Source of the DNA: Neckera pumila
Lineage: Eukaryota > Streptophyta > Bryopsida > Hypnales > Neckeraceae
Direction: 5' to 3'
DNA: 64,000 bases
Assembly (NCBI GenBank): GCA_963969595.1
Contig: OZ018409.1
Coordinates: forward strand, 188,501 to 252,500
The notes under the pieces are model-generated. The model was not told the DNA's origin. It saw only the letters and a list, made by a program, of their open reading frames with translations, and did no database searches. A program made the translations under genes and the position numbers. This document shows, piece after piece, positions 36,415 through 49,663 of this stretch (the first letter of the stretch is position 1; each line of letters starts with the position of its first letter).

Positions 36415-38111
36415 GGTGTCTCACTTTGTAGAAAGCCTTGTCATTCACCGCTCCCAATAATCACTTTTTTTCGGTCACACGGCTCCTAAAATGTTCAAAT
36501 TCTCTGGCGTTGTGATTTATGTCACCACTTGTCTACGAGCACAACCTAAGCTTTTTCTGTAGAGTCCAGAGTCGTTTCAAAAGCACGGAGTGGTTGCAAA
36601 CTTGTGACGTTCGTGGGTTTATGGGTGCGAACTCGTGGGTCCTTATAATTACTGTGGTTCACAGCTTCTGTGATCAGTTCAGAAAAACAGGCATGATATC
36701 TTGGAAGGAAATTTCAGTGTTTGTAGAGGATCAACGTACTGATTGCCTCTGCCTCAGCCGAGTTGAAATGGTGCAAAATATTGCATTTATCTAGATTGCA
36801 GATCCAGTTGGTGTACAAGTGAAGCCACAATTCTGGTATGTTTGATTTCTCTTCTTGTCTGGCCTTTTCTCTTGTTAGACACATTCGATGGACATGTTCG
36901 CGCAGTGGGCAATTGGGATCAGTCAAGAAACGGAGGTATGAAATTTCTTTATTGTTTTTGGATGTGATGATACGTATATTATATTAAGTACGCAGTGTTA
37001 CAACCCTTGTCATGACTTTTATCACAGAATCCGTCATCTTCTCATCTTGGAAAAATATCATCCAATGTGCATGATGACAACCTAGAGTGCTATGAGCATT
37101 CTTGTGATTTGTCATGTACATGTTTCTCTTGCAAACAAAAGCATACAACGAGAGTGTTGTTGCCAACTTTTACAATAGTTGTACAACTAGTTTTTCCAAA
37201 TGTTACATGAAATGAGCAACAATCTAAACTACTAATAACAACTAATCCATTAGAACCTGAATGCTATAGTATTCTCGTCTAGTGACATTTTCAAATGTAA
37301 GACATAATATTGAATTTGTTGTGCATCACCTGAGAGGATTTCACACAATGTTTTGTTGCCATCCTTACATCATTCTAGTGATTTTAAATGCTCAATACAA
37401 AAGTGAGAATTGAGAGTGAGGGTGTCGGTAAGCTGCTACTCTTGAACATCAACGCCTTTGTTATTTCATCAATTCACCAAGCTCTCAGCAAAAGCATTCA
37501 GCAGTTGATGCCGTGACTAGGGGCCACTGCCGTAATATACAAGATGTCTTCTTTGCCAAATGTGACATCAAAAATCGCTAGCTCTCTAATGGTTACTACT
37601 CTTGGTGTCAGCTATTATATGGAGTTTTGGCTCCCTCTCGAACCTCGGATGGGACAATAAATGGAACAAAATCTAGCTGGTTGGACGAATCCTATACGTA
37701 ACCCTTCTCTTGTCCTTACAAGCCCTTTGACAAGCTCAAAGTACAGATATGAACGTTCTTGACATTTTGTCCAATAACCTTCTCAAGCCTGCATAACTAT
37801 TTTGAGCCTACCACCTCTCGAAGATTATGTAGTCCACAATACTGTAATGAGCAGTTGCACTTGAGGTGATACAAGTTGCAGTCATATGTCGCCCCAATCA
37901 CCTGCAACAATGCCAAAATATAACTTCATGGAGGAAGGCAGGCAATCTCTTTTTGAGACCAACCAACGTAAATTGAGTTGTCTATTCATTTCACGTCCAC
38001 ACCAAATGAAGGCAAGAAACCTTACAATTAAAATCTCCTTCTTGCTGAAATAAACATCGAATGGTATTTTGGGGAAGAACTTGAGCTTTCCCAGAGTCTC
38101 CTGCCTTACAC
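36415..38111. other. convergent spacer between the SAM carrier and WEB-family genes
   Basis: The two genes point towards each other, so both 3' untranslated regions lie here. Short frames show no domain. The part 37380-37900 has a different texture and may be an old repeat, but I could not identify it. Confidence 0.5.
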
Positions 38112-41100
38112 TCAAACCTTCTTCTTGTTGAAATATTGCCCAATTTTGGAGGACAATTTGAGCTTCCTGGGCCTCTCCTCGGACGCGGGAGTTGTTCGGG
38201 AGGTTGAGAGCTGCCGCGCCAGGGAAGACTCCAAGGGCGACCTCTCGGACCGCCCGGGACTGGCAAAGCTGGCGAAGGAGAAGGAGGACCGCGATGGGCT
38301 GCTGCTGCTTTGGGAATCCTCAAAGCAGATGCTGCCATTCCGGCGGCGGCTGCTGCTGCTGCCTTGCCGGTCGTCTCCGGGATCAGTCACGAGCTTGCCT
38401 GTGGAGTGAGGGCCATCGTTCCCATTCCCATTTCTATTTCCATTCACGTGCCCCGACCCCGAGTGGGAGAGCGACTTCTTCTTCCGCTCCAGCCGTTGGG
38501 CTCGCAGAGCAGCCTCGCAGGAGAATTTGGCGGCTTCGGCTTCCTCGCGCTTGTCGATGGCTTCGCTTAGCTCCTCGCGACAAGTCCGGAGCTCCCTCTC
38601 CACGCTTTCCACTCGCCGCTGCATCTCCGTCTCCCGGGCTCTGGCCGCAGTCACCTGGAGTGACAAGTGCAAGGAGAGAAGAGAAGAGGACGACATGAGA
38701 TTATTGTATAGTTACATGGAGTACAGTACCAGTTGCATCCCACTCAAGCAGCTGCAGGGGGCGGGGATCCAAAAACGCACGGAGCTCGTGAAATTCTTGG
38801 AAAGGTATAGTGTAACACTCATGCTTGCGTCAATTCCAATCGCAATCCCAATCCCAATCGCTTTTGTAACGTAAAACACTGGTTGTCATAAAAAGCCAAA
38901 GCTCGTCATGGGTTGTCGGGTAGTATGTATAGGGAACTAGTAGCCTTGGGGGCTTCCTTCCAATGAGGACGAAAGTCCTTCGACTGGACATTATGCAACT
39001 AAAGATGCAGAAGTTATTGTACCACTTATTACATACAAGGGCACAAGGAAACGGTGCGAATCTCACCTCAGCCACCCCAACAGCTGCACGCTTGTTCACT
39101 ACTTCCTGTAGCTCTTTTGCTTTTGCTTTTAGACTTTGAAACTCCTCCCACGATACAGGTGCTTCAAGCCCTTCCTCATCTGTCTCCTCATCGTATTCTG
39201 GTATCGTCTTCAACCTCGTCTGGAGATACAGGTAGCAATCAATGTGAATAATCAAGGCAAATCATTATGATACTACCATGTCAGCACCAATTATATTTTG
39301 CAGTACACCGATGACTGGCAATAGACGCCCACACGCTGATTAGAAATGTAAAAACTTGAAGATTTTAGAGTAATTTGTGAGAACAAAATTCTGGCAGTCA
39401 ACGGTGCACATATGCTTTGGGAATTATACAGATATTCTAAAGCATCAGAGTACCGGCACTAGAGTATGAAAACGTGTGTAGAGGCCAGTGTGCTAGTAGG
39501 TTCGACATAAAATTGTTAGAATTTCGAAACAGTCACATGACATACCTGATAGGCCAACATATCATCTTTAAGTTACTTAAAGCAAAATAGGTTAGTATAA
39601 AGTCATGTATGATTCAGTCCTTGATACATTAAAAAATTTGTAACAAGTGAAAAGTTACACCAAGATATGCAACATAATGTAAATTCCAATGTAACCCTCC
39701 GCAAATGTACAAAATGTCTACACTACTATGATATTCCACCGTAGTAAAAGTGATGAAAGCTCCAAGTCCTAGTTGAAGACAAGATCGACAACACGCACTT
39801 GTGTAGCAGAATGACTTGTCCTCACAAATACAAATAGATGACCGGAACTATAATGAGCAACGCAACCAAGTGAACCTGTGCAAATGCCCATTCTTCACTT
39901 GCTTTGGCTGCCTCGACCTCCAGTTGTAACGCCTCCAATTTGGCTTCCAGGGTATCAATATGCGCCTGCAAATCCTCAGCTTCTTGCCTAGCGTTCTCTG
40001 CTTCTTTTGTTGCTTGTCCTACATCAAAGGAAGCGTCCTCTGCCTCAGCCATTACCTGTTCCAACGTCCACCATTGGTAAACGAGACCACCAAAATAGAA
40101 CGTAACCAGACATAATTGCAACACCCCAGAAGCTTGCAGCATGAAAAACAGATTGAATTAAACGATACACAACTGTACACCACTTCAACATCAAAACTTT
40201 TGCATTCTTTGGTGCGCTGGAATCTTATCTGATTTGCTGACAAGAATATTATAAAAAGTATGACTATTTTAATAATAGAGACAATGCTTAGGTCAGGCTA
40301 TTCTAAAGAGTCGTAGGCAAGTATGGCTTCACCCACAAATATTACACTCAATGGAAGATTAAATTCACTAGAGCGAATTCACCCCACCTGCAGTTACATT
40401 TCTTTTTGATGATGAAGTACCAAAGATTTAATAGAGATATAACATGGATGTAAGAGGATCTCTTGTTACACATTACACATTACAAATTTAGGGTTTAGGG
40501 TTTAGGATCAACGAGATTACCGCATCCTGCCATTGAGTCCTCATCTGGTTCAGCTCCAGTTCATATTGCTGCTCCTTCTCTGCCAAAGCGATTCCATGAT
40601 CGTCCCGTGTGGCTGCCAACTCGGCCATTGCATTGCTGAGCTCCGCCTTCAAAGACGCCATGGAGGTTGACATAGTCCTCTCTGATTCAGTCACCATTTC
40701 CAATTTCGCAGTGACTTCGTCGAGGTCCAACTCCAACGCCTTCGCCTGCAACCAAACGTTTAAAATTGAGATCAATGAATTTAAATGAACTCGACAATTA
40801 TCCCAGTTTCCAACACGCAACCAATTGACGTATTAGTATAAACTTGAAATGGCAGAAGAATCTCTGACTTCCTATTACGCTAACTGATGTGCTGTATACA
40901 TACCAAAGGCTCAAATCGAGCCTCAAAGTTAGCAGTTCTGACTGAACAGATCGTCAAGGAGACTTTCTTTTGTCCAATTTCATCATTCTTGAACAAAAAC
41001 ATTCAACCTTCCGGTGATAGAACTTTGGGCCTTATCTGAATTATTGACTTTCACAATATGGTCCCATTGAATTGCTCATATTAAAACCATGAATCCGTGG

Positions 41101-44100
41101 CCCTTTAGGGTTTAGAACAATTTCATCATTTTCCTCTTAAAACAGCTGTGACTTTGCAACCTGAGTTTTGATAGGCTGGGCTTTGATAGGTACTTTGTCA
41201 GTGAGCGTTGAAGAATTCTCAAGTTCCAACTTCATCCTTTGCAGCTTTAGGCTATACTCCGTGAAAGCTGCTTTAGCCCTGGCTTCTCCTTCTTTTGCTC
41301 TGGCTTCCCTTTCTTTTGTGGACACTACCTCTGCATTCTTAGCCTCCAACTCAGCACTCTTTGCTGCCAACTCACCCGAGAGTGCGGCATTATCCCCACC
41401 CACCCACTCTAGAGCTTCCTTGGCTATAGCTAGTTCAATACTCACTTTCTGCAGATCAGAACTCGTCAAAACTAAAGACTCTTTGGCCTTAGCTTCTAAA
41501 TCTCTCGATTCATACAAATGTCTTTCGAGATCCTCTATCCGAGCTTGTAAGCTCTTGACGGTCTCCCGGTACTTTGCCTCAGACTTATTGATGGCATCCA
41601 ACTCAGTGCGAAGGGCATCCATGCTGGAATGCAACTCAGAGACTAGTGTTGTGGTTTCCATGCTTTGGTTACGCAAGGCCATCTGCGCTCTCAGCTCTTC
41701 CAAGTCCAGAGTCATCACCTACATGAATACCAGAAAATAAGAATGTTTGAAATCAAAAGGAAACCTAACACAAATAATGAAATCAAAGACCACGTGGTAC
41801 TAGATGAAAAGCCACATTTTCTAACACATAACATTATTAACAAGCTCTAATAGGGTGGGTTCATTTGCCTCCCATGAAAATAGTGCACTTGCATGCTGTC
41901 AGTTCAATTAAACCCCCTCCCCAAAAATTCCACAAAGAGATATTCCATCTTCTAGTGCGGTGTCACAAAAAGCCTAAGCGGGGACATCCTCGGGTTGTAG
42001 GATACAATGGAGTTTGGAAAACTCCGATTTTAAAACATTTGAAAATTGTCGAAAACCATAGAAAGCTGAGGTTTTCATTAACCCGGTTTCACCTGTAACT
42101 TGCTTTCTGCTTCTCGGGCCGTTACAAGCTCATTCCGAACAGCCTCAAGATCTGCACGAAGGGTGCTAGCAGCAACAGCTTCTTTAGTAGTTACCTCTGC
42201 TAGCTCCGTCTCAGCATTCTTCTGAGCTACAGTGACCTCCTGTAGTCGCGCACTCGTAGCCAGGAACTCCAAGCTCACCTCCTCCATTTTCTTCTCTGAG
42301 AGGGACTTCTCCACCATCAAAGCAGAATACTGCATTGAAAGATCAATCTGCACTTTGCTGATCTCCTCCTTCAGACTCCTCACCACTTCCAAAGAGCGTT
42401 CAAACTCTACAGTGGAATCCAGTTGCAGATGTCGGACCTCGTCGTTGGCATGAATAAGCTCAGCTACAACTATGTCATGAATTTCTTGGACTTCGGTCAG
42501 CTCCATCTGGAAAACGTCTCTGACACGGTCTAGCTCCCTAGAACACGCTCCATGCTGCCCCTCTAATGCAGCCGATTCACTCTGCAACCGGGCGATGTCC
42601 TTGTACAGCTCACTGCAAGCAGAATAATGGCGCATCTCCATCTGGTGGCTCTCTTCTCTAACCTGGGCAAGCTCCCCACTTAAGTTGTTCCTCTCATCTT
42701 TGAGCGTGGCGACTTCGGCCTGTAGCTTCGAATTCTCTTCCTGGGCAATGGTGATGTCCGTCAAGAGGTCCTCATGACTGGCGAGATGTTCGACCTCGTG
42801 CCGAAAAACCTCTTCCTTGACACGGAAGAGCTCGGAGGAGCAATTTTCGTACTTCACGTGCACAGTTTCGCATTCCTTCCTTAGCATTTCGTTCTGCCTC
42901 GTCGCTTCGGCAAGCTCTGTACAAGTGTTGTAATACTGGCCTATCACTTCTTCCAATTTCGTTTGCAGCTCTTGGCTATCTTCTTCCGTAGCTCTAAGCA
43001 TGATAGCAAACTCTCTACGCTTTGCAGCCAACTCACCCTGCAGTCGACAAACCTCCTCTTTTGCATTCGTGGATTCTGAATAGGAAGCTTCGTAATCCGC
43101 CCGGAAAGCTGAAATCTCTTGTTGAAGCTCCGTGGTGGAGGTTTCGTGTGCACGCCGCAACTCCTCAAGGTCTGCTCGCAATGCGCTGTTGACAGAAGTC
43201 AGTCCTGAGGAAGCTGCATGCAGAGTCCGCAGTCGGGAGGTCTCCTCTTGCGCTTCCAGAAGCTCGTTGGATGAGGATTCCTGCAGTCTCCGTGCCGTGT
43301 CGAGGTCTGCCTGCAGGATGTGAATGTCGTCCTTTGCGCGAGCCAGTTCCACAGTCAAGCTTTGGGCAGCATCAAGGTCAGCTTCCAGCCAAGCAATCTC
43401 CTCTTTCGCTCTTGCGAGATCCAAGGTGCAGGTCCCTTGATGACTCCATGCGTCGCTCAACGTTGCCTGCAAAGTTCGAATGTCTTTCTTTGCATTCTCC
43501 AGCTCCACAGACAGGCTTCGCTGTTGATCCCGTCCCGCCTCGAGCTCAGACTGAAGCCTGCTCGTTTCCATTCGAAGTTCGAAAGAAGCCGATTTGTGAT
43601 GTGCTCCATCCATCTCTTGTTTGGCTCTATCAAGCTCTACGAGAAAGCACAATCCAGCGTGGAAAAGTCATTACACTGGAAAATGAAGCTACTAATGTCA
43701 ATTTTGATTATGCTGGCATGACCAGAGAGCCAAAAATGCGCCATTGAACTGCACAAAGCTTTACAAAATAGAACTGGTACCGACTTAAGTGTCCAGAACA
43801 CCGGTCTGGAAAAGTGCAAAATGTCATGGATTTCCATCATTGACGTCTTTAGCCAATCGACAATCCTACACTCAATCGTTGTGCCTCGAATTCACACGTA
43901 ACCTTCTTTAGACCAAAACACCGACTTCGAACTAGAATCGGTGTTAAGAGTGAGGAGGCCCCATGTGTGCAAATAGAGATACACAGGATTGCTAATATAA
44001 CCAATGAGAGAAGAGCCTCTGACAATCTGGAACCAATCACGGTTCTATTTTAACACTCTTATCACCACAATGCTTTGTACGCCATTTCAATAGTGTATCC

Positions 44101-45855
44101 TCCCCAGCGTTAAAGAATGACTAACTATTCACTCAAAAAATCTGATTTCTGATGGCCTCAAGGATAAAGCAAACACAGAGTTTAACAAAACAATCTTACA
44201 TGATATGTACAATGAACCAGTCCTGAAAACATAAAAATAAGCACTTGAGCATAGTTTCCATTATTAAAAAACATTCATTTAATTGTCGGACCTTGCTGGC
44301 AATTGAAAATGTTTTCTAACACAGTTCTAAATGTATTTTTAGGAAAAGTTCCAAAAACATGTAAGCAGCTACTAAATCATGCTAGACTGACATTATGTGA
44401 AACTCAAAAGAATAACAAGGGAAATTATCTCTTACGAGACACCTCTCTAATTCCTTTATGGCATACGTGTCTTTTGTACATGAAGTGGACCTTAGAAATG
44501 GTCTCCTTTGCTTTCAATCTGCTTCAAGCATGTTAAACCCTTCGGTTCAAACGTTGTCTCAAGTTCACAAGTTGGTTAACGTCGTTAAACTTCTGCTTGA
44601 CAAATCAAAACCACTCTCCGAACTACATTTGAGGCCAAATCAAAGTACATAACAACCACAAACCGCCCACCTCATGGCCTCATCTACTAATTTCTAGAAA
44701 CCTATCCAATACAGTAAAGGGTCAAAAACAAGGGCCACGAGCGTTGTATGGAAAAAATGCTATTCTGGTGGCACATTGAATCATGGATGACACTACATAG
44801 AATGCGCGATGTACCTGCTGCAAACTTGGAATTGAGGTTCCGTGAAGTTTCCAGTTCATTCCGAAGTCTGTCAATCTCCGTGGCTACGTCCTGTTGCCTG
44901 TCACTCCAGTTGGGCGGAAGGGGTGCGGTCTCCACCTCCACGTCGTCAGAAGCTGCAAAATGCTCGACCAGCGAGATCTGATCCAGCAGGGTCTTAATGT
45001 TGGTAAACTCTCGCAATGCCTGAGCCTTGCCAGTCTCCGAGGCCAACAGTTGTTCCTTGACCTCCTTCAGTTCCTCGTGTGCGCGTTGGAGTTCCGCTTC
45101 AAGGGCGGCAATCGTCTGCTAAGCAGTCCAGTCATTCCAAAGTCCAATCCATGAGCACCAATTGAATGTCGAACATACATCATCTCACTCCAACATGCGA
45201 AGTCTAACGCTTAGCCTCCATGAATAATTGCGTCCAGAGGTCTCCCCATTGCACACACCCGCATGACTGATGTACCAATATTGCTGAAATGCCTAGTTTG
45301 ACTGAAAACACTACAGGAGGCCCAAATTGAATTTCAAGTTGGACTTGTAGCAACTTTGAGTAGGTCCTATGGAAAATTTTCTTGTGTCCTATTTTGTTCT
45401 TTTTCAACAACACTTGCAGTGCTTGTTCTCCACTGATTCAGGTGATATAAAATGTAACCCCATCTGAATTATTGATTTTTGACAATGTTGGTCATACTCA
45501 AGCCACGAACCACTGATCACTAAGGGTTGAGGAGTAGCGACTCTTGGAGCAGAATTTGTGTCCAAAAAACCCATTTCATCAGGAATTTCAATCCAGCGAA
45601 ATCCCTGAAAGAAATGCATGCACCCAAGTTTTCCCTATGACGTACCTCAGCATGTTGACCAGGATCAACCGGCGTGGGATAATGGAATGGACCAATGCGG
45701 TGAGTTGGAGAATGCATCAGTTGCTGGGGTTGATGTAAACTATGCGCAGGCTCGGCACCAGAGTTAGTGGACTGTTCGTCTACCACTCTCATCATGGCTG
45801 CTGCTGGTTTCACTTCAGGAACCACGAAATCTGACTTCGCCTCTGGCTCCAACAT
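38112..45855 (-). CDS. WEB-family long coiled-coil protein
   Basis: Exons in gene order: 45855-45646, 45118-44815, 43636-42093, 41718-41161, 40745-40521, 40055-39876, 39219-39067, 38654-38112. Frame is kept throughout and gives 1238 aa. Nearly all of residues 71-1130 is Glu/Lys/Arg/Leu/Ala-rich heptad coiled coil; the third exon alone codes for 514 residues. Near residue 1028 is PVSWEEFQSLKAKAKE followed by NKRAAVGVAE, then a VTAARARETEMQRRVESVE stretch. This block is the hallmark of the plant WEB family (PF05701; WEB1, PMI2, At5g16730 type), whose best-known members control chloroplast movement in blue light. The tail is Ser/Gly/Asn-rich and ends in a basic GQYFNKKKV. An in-frame TAA just upstream supports the ATG at 45855. 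The acceptor before the second exon is a TAGCAG tandem, so one Gln is optional. Assignment to the family is good; the exact role is not known. Confidence 0.82.
40085..40255. repeat. diverged repeat in a WEB-gene intron, also found at about 46645-46865
   Basis: Both stretches contain CATAATTGCAAC, ACCAC(T/G)TCAACATCA and GATTTGCT(G/A)ACAAGAA in the same order and spacing. They look like two old copies of one dispersed repeat, one inside the gene and one in its upstream region. Confidence 0.6.
40487..40506. repeat. three telomere-type units in a WEB-family gene intron
   Basis: TTTAGGGTTTAGGGTTTAGG lies about 15 bases from the 5' splice site of the intron that follows the fifth exon. On the gene strand it reads as CCTAAACCC units, the plant telo-box motif. 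Confidence 0.85.
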
Positions 45856-48800
45856 GATCCACTGTCTCAATTAGACTCTCCAGGTCCCTGAATATACAAT
45901 GTGCCAAAACGAAGTTGTTGATTAATCTGACCTTCAAACCGTGATCACTCTCGAATATGTCATCAATCTGAGCCTTGAAAGCTCTTCTCTTCATAAGCAT
46001 CTACGCAATGTACGGTAGTTTCCCATAAGCGTGGGCTGTCCAAAAGCGAGGGTAAGCTAGAAATAGACAAAAATAGACCTGAAGTTCAGTAAATCCCACT
46101 CACGCCTTGGAGAACGTAAAAGCACACTTCAGAAATTCGGAGTTTATTCGTACACTGTCCAAATAGTGGACAGTAACCCTCTTGAAAATGGATTTAAAAA
46201 GGATCAAATGATGTTGAAACCTAACGAAACAGAGTGTGCTTGACAGGGTCGAAATTAATATCCTACGCCGTCAGCAGGTCTCTTTGCACTTCCACTCACC
46301 AATTTCTCATTGCACTAATCCGTGTCAGTATTCTCTGTAACCACAAACACTATCGACCTCAACCAAATATGTGCTTAGTCTGAAAGACCTTCAAAAAGTT
46401 AACCTCTCTACAAACATAACGATTTATCAAAGAAATATAGATTATAGATTTATGTAGTCCTACAGAAGACGTCTACCAGCCAAGAGACCCAAGTCTAGGA
46501 ACTGTGCAATCAAGGCCCCATGAATCAGCTGAACGTGCAACGAGGTGTCAGGAAAAGCATGCACAAGGAGGCTGGAAATCTTCCAATTCAGCTTCCAATA
46601 ACACAAACCACCGAATAGATGATTTAACAAGAACTTCAAGCTAACTATCCTAAGGTAACCACGCATAATTGCAACAACTCCAAATTCTAGCCCAATGAGT
46701 GAATATTGATTTTGAGAATGTATACCACGTCAACATCATAACTTGAGTCGGAAAAAGATCCTCCACCAACAAAACTCTGAACCAACCCTTATAGCATATT
46801 CAAATGGTATCCAAATGCTGCATTCTTCGTGTGTTGGAATCCTCGCTGATTTGCTAACAAGAAGGTTTCAAAACCTGATCAAATTCTAATAGTGGAAAAT
46901 ATGCTCAAGGCTTCATGCGTCGCAACTACGTGTGGTTCCCTTACGCCAAACTATAACGAACAGGCCCTCAACGAAACAATTCACGAAGTCATGGTTCGCT
47001 ACAAGTGGCATTGAGAAAATCTACCCGGGAATCTAAAGCACATTGATAGGACCTCCATAAGATTCAATATGGAAGTGCGAGTCGGACCTTGAGTTCGTCA
47101 AGCGTCGAATGTAGCCATCACCTCCATCGCCCATGGTAATGAACCAATTGCCACCACTCCCCAAAGATTTCGTAAACCTCGTACACGTTCAGATAACAAA
47201 TTCTCCATATCGAGTTCCGGGCACTTCTGTGTAAGCAGCGGAAAAGCTTGGCCATTATGTATCTCGAGCACCGCCAAAAGCATGATCACAAAGCCGCTCA
47301 CAACCCCATTCGACTCATAAGCTAGCTAAGCTCCTTGGTTGGATTCACCGACATGATACTCTGCTCCAAATTACAAAAGAAGGGTAAGCTGATATTATAC
47401 TGCTCCAAGCAAGCACTTGTATTGCAAATGATCCTCTAAAATGAAATCCGGGACAGTCTGAAATGAAGAATCATGTAGCCCTAGAATCATCAGCCGAACA
47501 GGACAAGGGAGACAGCAGAGCGAAACCCCTTGAAATCACTCCCACCCACGTATGTATGTATTGCCATAACCACCACCGATTGCTTGGTGACTTTGCTTGA
47601 CGTGAGAGGCGTACTTGAGGATACACTATTGATTTGTAACAGACAGGACCGGAAACAGACATCTGTTGCTTAATGCTGTTCCACTACCAAAATCTTCCTC
47701 TAGATTTTTCTCAAACTTCTCCGTACCCTTCCAATTGAGCCCCCACATAATAATCAGAAACATCCATCTATCCATCTCCTTGCAAAACGGTCAAGACTAC
47801 GGTCCAATTCAATCTCTAGCTTCCCCACTTACAAGTTGCCATTTTGAATACCCCAAGTGTAAATTCATTCATTCACTCCAGAAGCCTCATACTAATCTCT
47901 CTCTTCGCCTCATGCGATTGATGGATGGAATCAACCCTGCCGGCCACCAAGAAAATTAATACTAAAGAAAATGATACAAGTACCAAGTAAAAGCCAAAAC
48001 CGTCCTAAGTAGCTAGCTAGCTACAAACAACAGTGCTGCCACTCAAACGCACCACCGACGTCACTTCCTCTCACCGAAAGCCGTAACCCCCTCAACAACG
48101 ACCTATAAATACGAACTTCGTCCCGAAAGTACTGTAGTACTTACTTCCGCAGCGCTACTCGCTGGCTACCCCAAGTGAATTGCAAGAAAACTGAACACAA
48201 CTCACAAATTTTCCCCATTCATACTCCTCGCAATCCTCCTGCAACCTTGCTTGCTAACTTCACAAACCAACCAAACCCCGGGCAGCCAGATTTCGTCATC
48301 CCCCTCCATCCAGTACATACACACGAAAGACGCACCTCCCACGTGTGCACTAGGGATCGGAAACGTGAACACGAGACGCTGCGAAAATGAAGGGCGAGGA
48401 ACAAGAGAATGAGACCCTCCTCGAGGTCGGGAGAAGAAAATGCACGCACGTCAAAACATGGCGAAGCAGTGCGCAATCGCGTGTGCACTTAATTGCTTGC
48501 GGCAGCAGAGTGGAAGGGAAGTGTGTTCACCCCGAAGATCGATGTCTGTCTGAGTGCTTGGTCCACCCATGTCCAAATTCGGGAAAATTTCGAAGCAATT
48601 GAAGCGAATTGGCGTGGTGGGTGTGAGCTAAATCGATGGCCACAGACGGAGAACTCGAACTCCAGGGGGCGACGACGAAGACGACGAAAGAGAGAGCACA
48701 AAACACAGAAGCGTAAGCTGCCAGGAGGAGGAGGAGGAGGAGGGGGACGGGGGAAGGGACGAAGCGGAGAAGCAGGCAGGCAGAGAGTCTACGATCACTG

Positions 48801-48983
48801 CTGCAACGGGGAATATTATCGAATAGTAGTAAGTAGTAACTTTAACTTACGAGTGGGCTTTGACTCTTCGCTTACTAGACAGACGGATGAATGAAAACAG
48901 AACGTGACAGCGTGTGGATGAATGTGGGGGAAGCTGGGGTGCACTGGTCCGTCGTATTAGTGTCATGCTCTAAAAGCGACCAT
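45856..48983. other. upstream region of the WEB-family gene
   Basis: It probably holds the promoter, leader exon(s) and a leader intron. Around 48720-48760 there is an (AGG)n-type purine run, and GC content rises from about 48000 to 48950. Several overlapping frames near 48200-48900 show no domain. I could not define leader exons. Confidence 0.45.
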
Positions 48984-49213
48984 TTAACCCTTGAACGACG
49001 GGCCGGTCACCATGGAAATCCTCTATTTTGTCACCGTGTGACATCATCTACATTAAAAAATTCAAAAGTATCTATTGGAAGTCAAGCTACTATAGAAGAT
49101 CTCCCCTTTTCACAACAAATTGGGAGGATGAATAAGCGCACTTCTGTCCTCTTCAGTTTGATTCTCTGTCATCCATCGGCCATAGAATGGCCTCCTTGAC
49201 GTTCAAGGGTTAA
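48984..49213. mobile_element. TTAA-flanked short MITE, 230 bp
   Basis: TTAA at 48984-48987 and at 49210-49213 enclose ends CCCTTGAACG and CGTTCAAGGG, a perfect 10-bp inverted repeat. The interior is non-coding. The ends differ from the 930-bp copies but share the CCC start and TTAA site. Confidence 0.65.
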
Positions 49214-49663
49214 GGGTTGGTCTGCCTTTTTCATAGGTTTTCATGAACAGAAATATTTTTAGATCATTTTTTAGAGAATGAAAAATGGATGCGGGACGTA
49301 ATACAAGTGGTTTCATATTTTTTCAAGTATTTTTTAAATACTTATGAATTTCAAAGAATTCTTGTTGTAGAGACCTATTTTTGACCCTAGGTCTTCCAAA
49401 CTCCGTCCACTTTCAACTTCGAAAATGATTTGACAAATTCAAGGCCAATGATTGGCTCTTGCAATAAATAATACCTTTCTCTCAATTCTCTCACTGGCTA
49501 AAGAAGTTCATTTAAGGACCACCTCATGTCGATTTGAAGAGGCTGGTAGCTTTTTTAAAACAAACTACTTTATTACAAAATGAACTGACATAAACTTGTA
49601 GCTCTTAGAATGAAAGAACATTTTTACCCAGTATAGGTGTATTCTATGCTAGGGTGAAATTTG

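Noticed and set aside
41168..41740. 190-codon + strand frame opposite the WEB gene
   Set aside because: It is the antisense shadow of a low-complexity coiled-coil exon that has clear splice sites and frame.
48493..48894. 133-codon frame with a poly-Gly run
   Set aside because: The Gly run comes from an (AGG)n tract in the upstream region of the WEB gene, and no domain is present.
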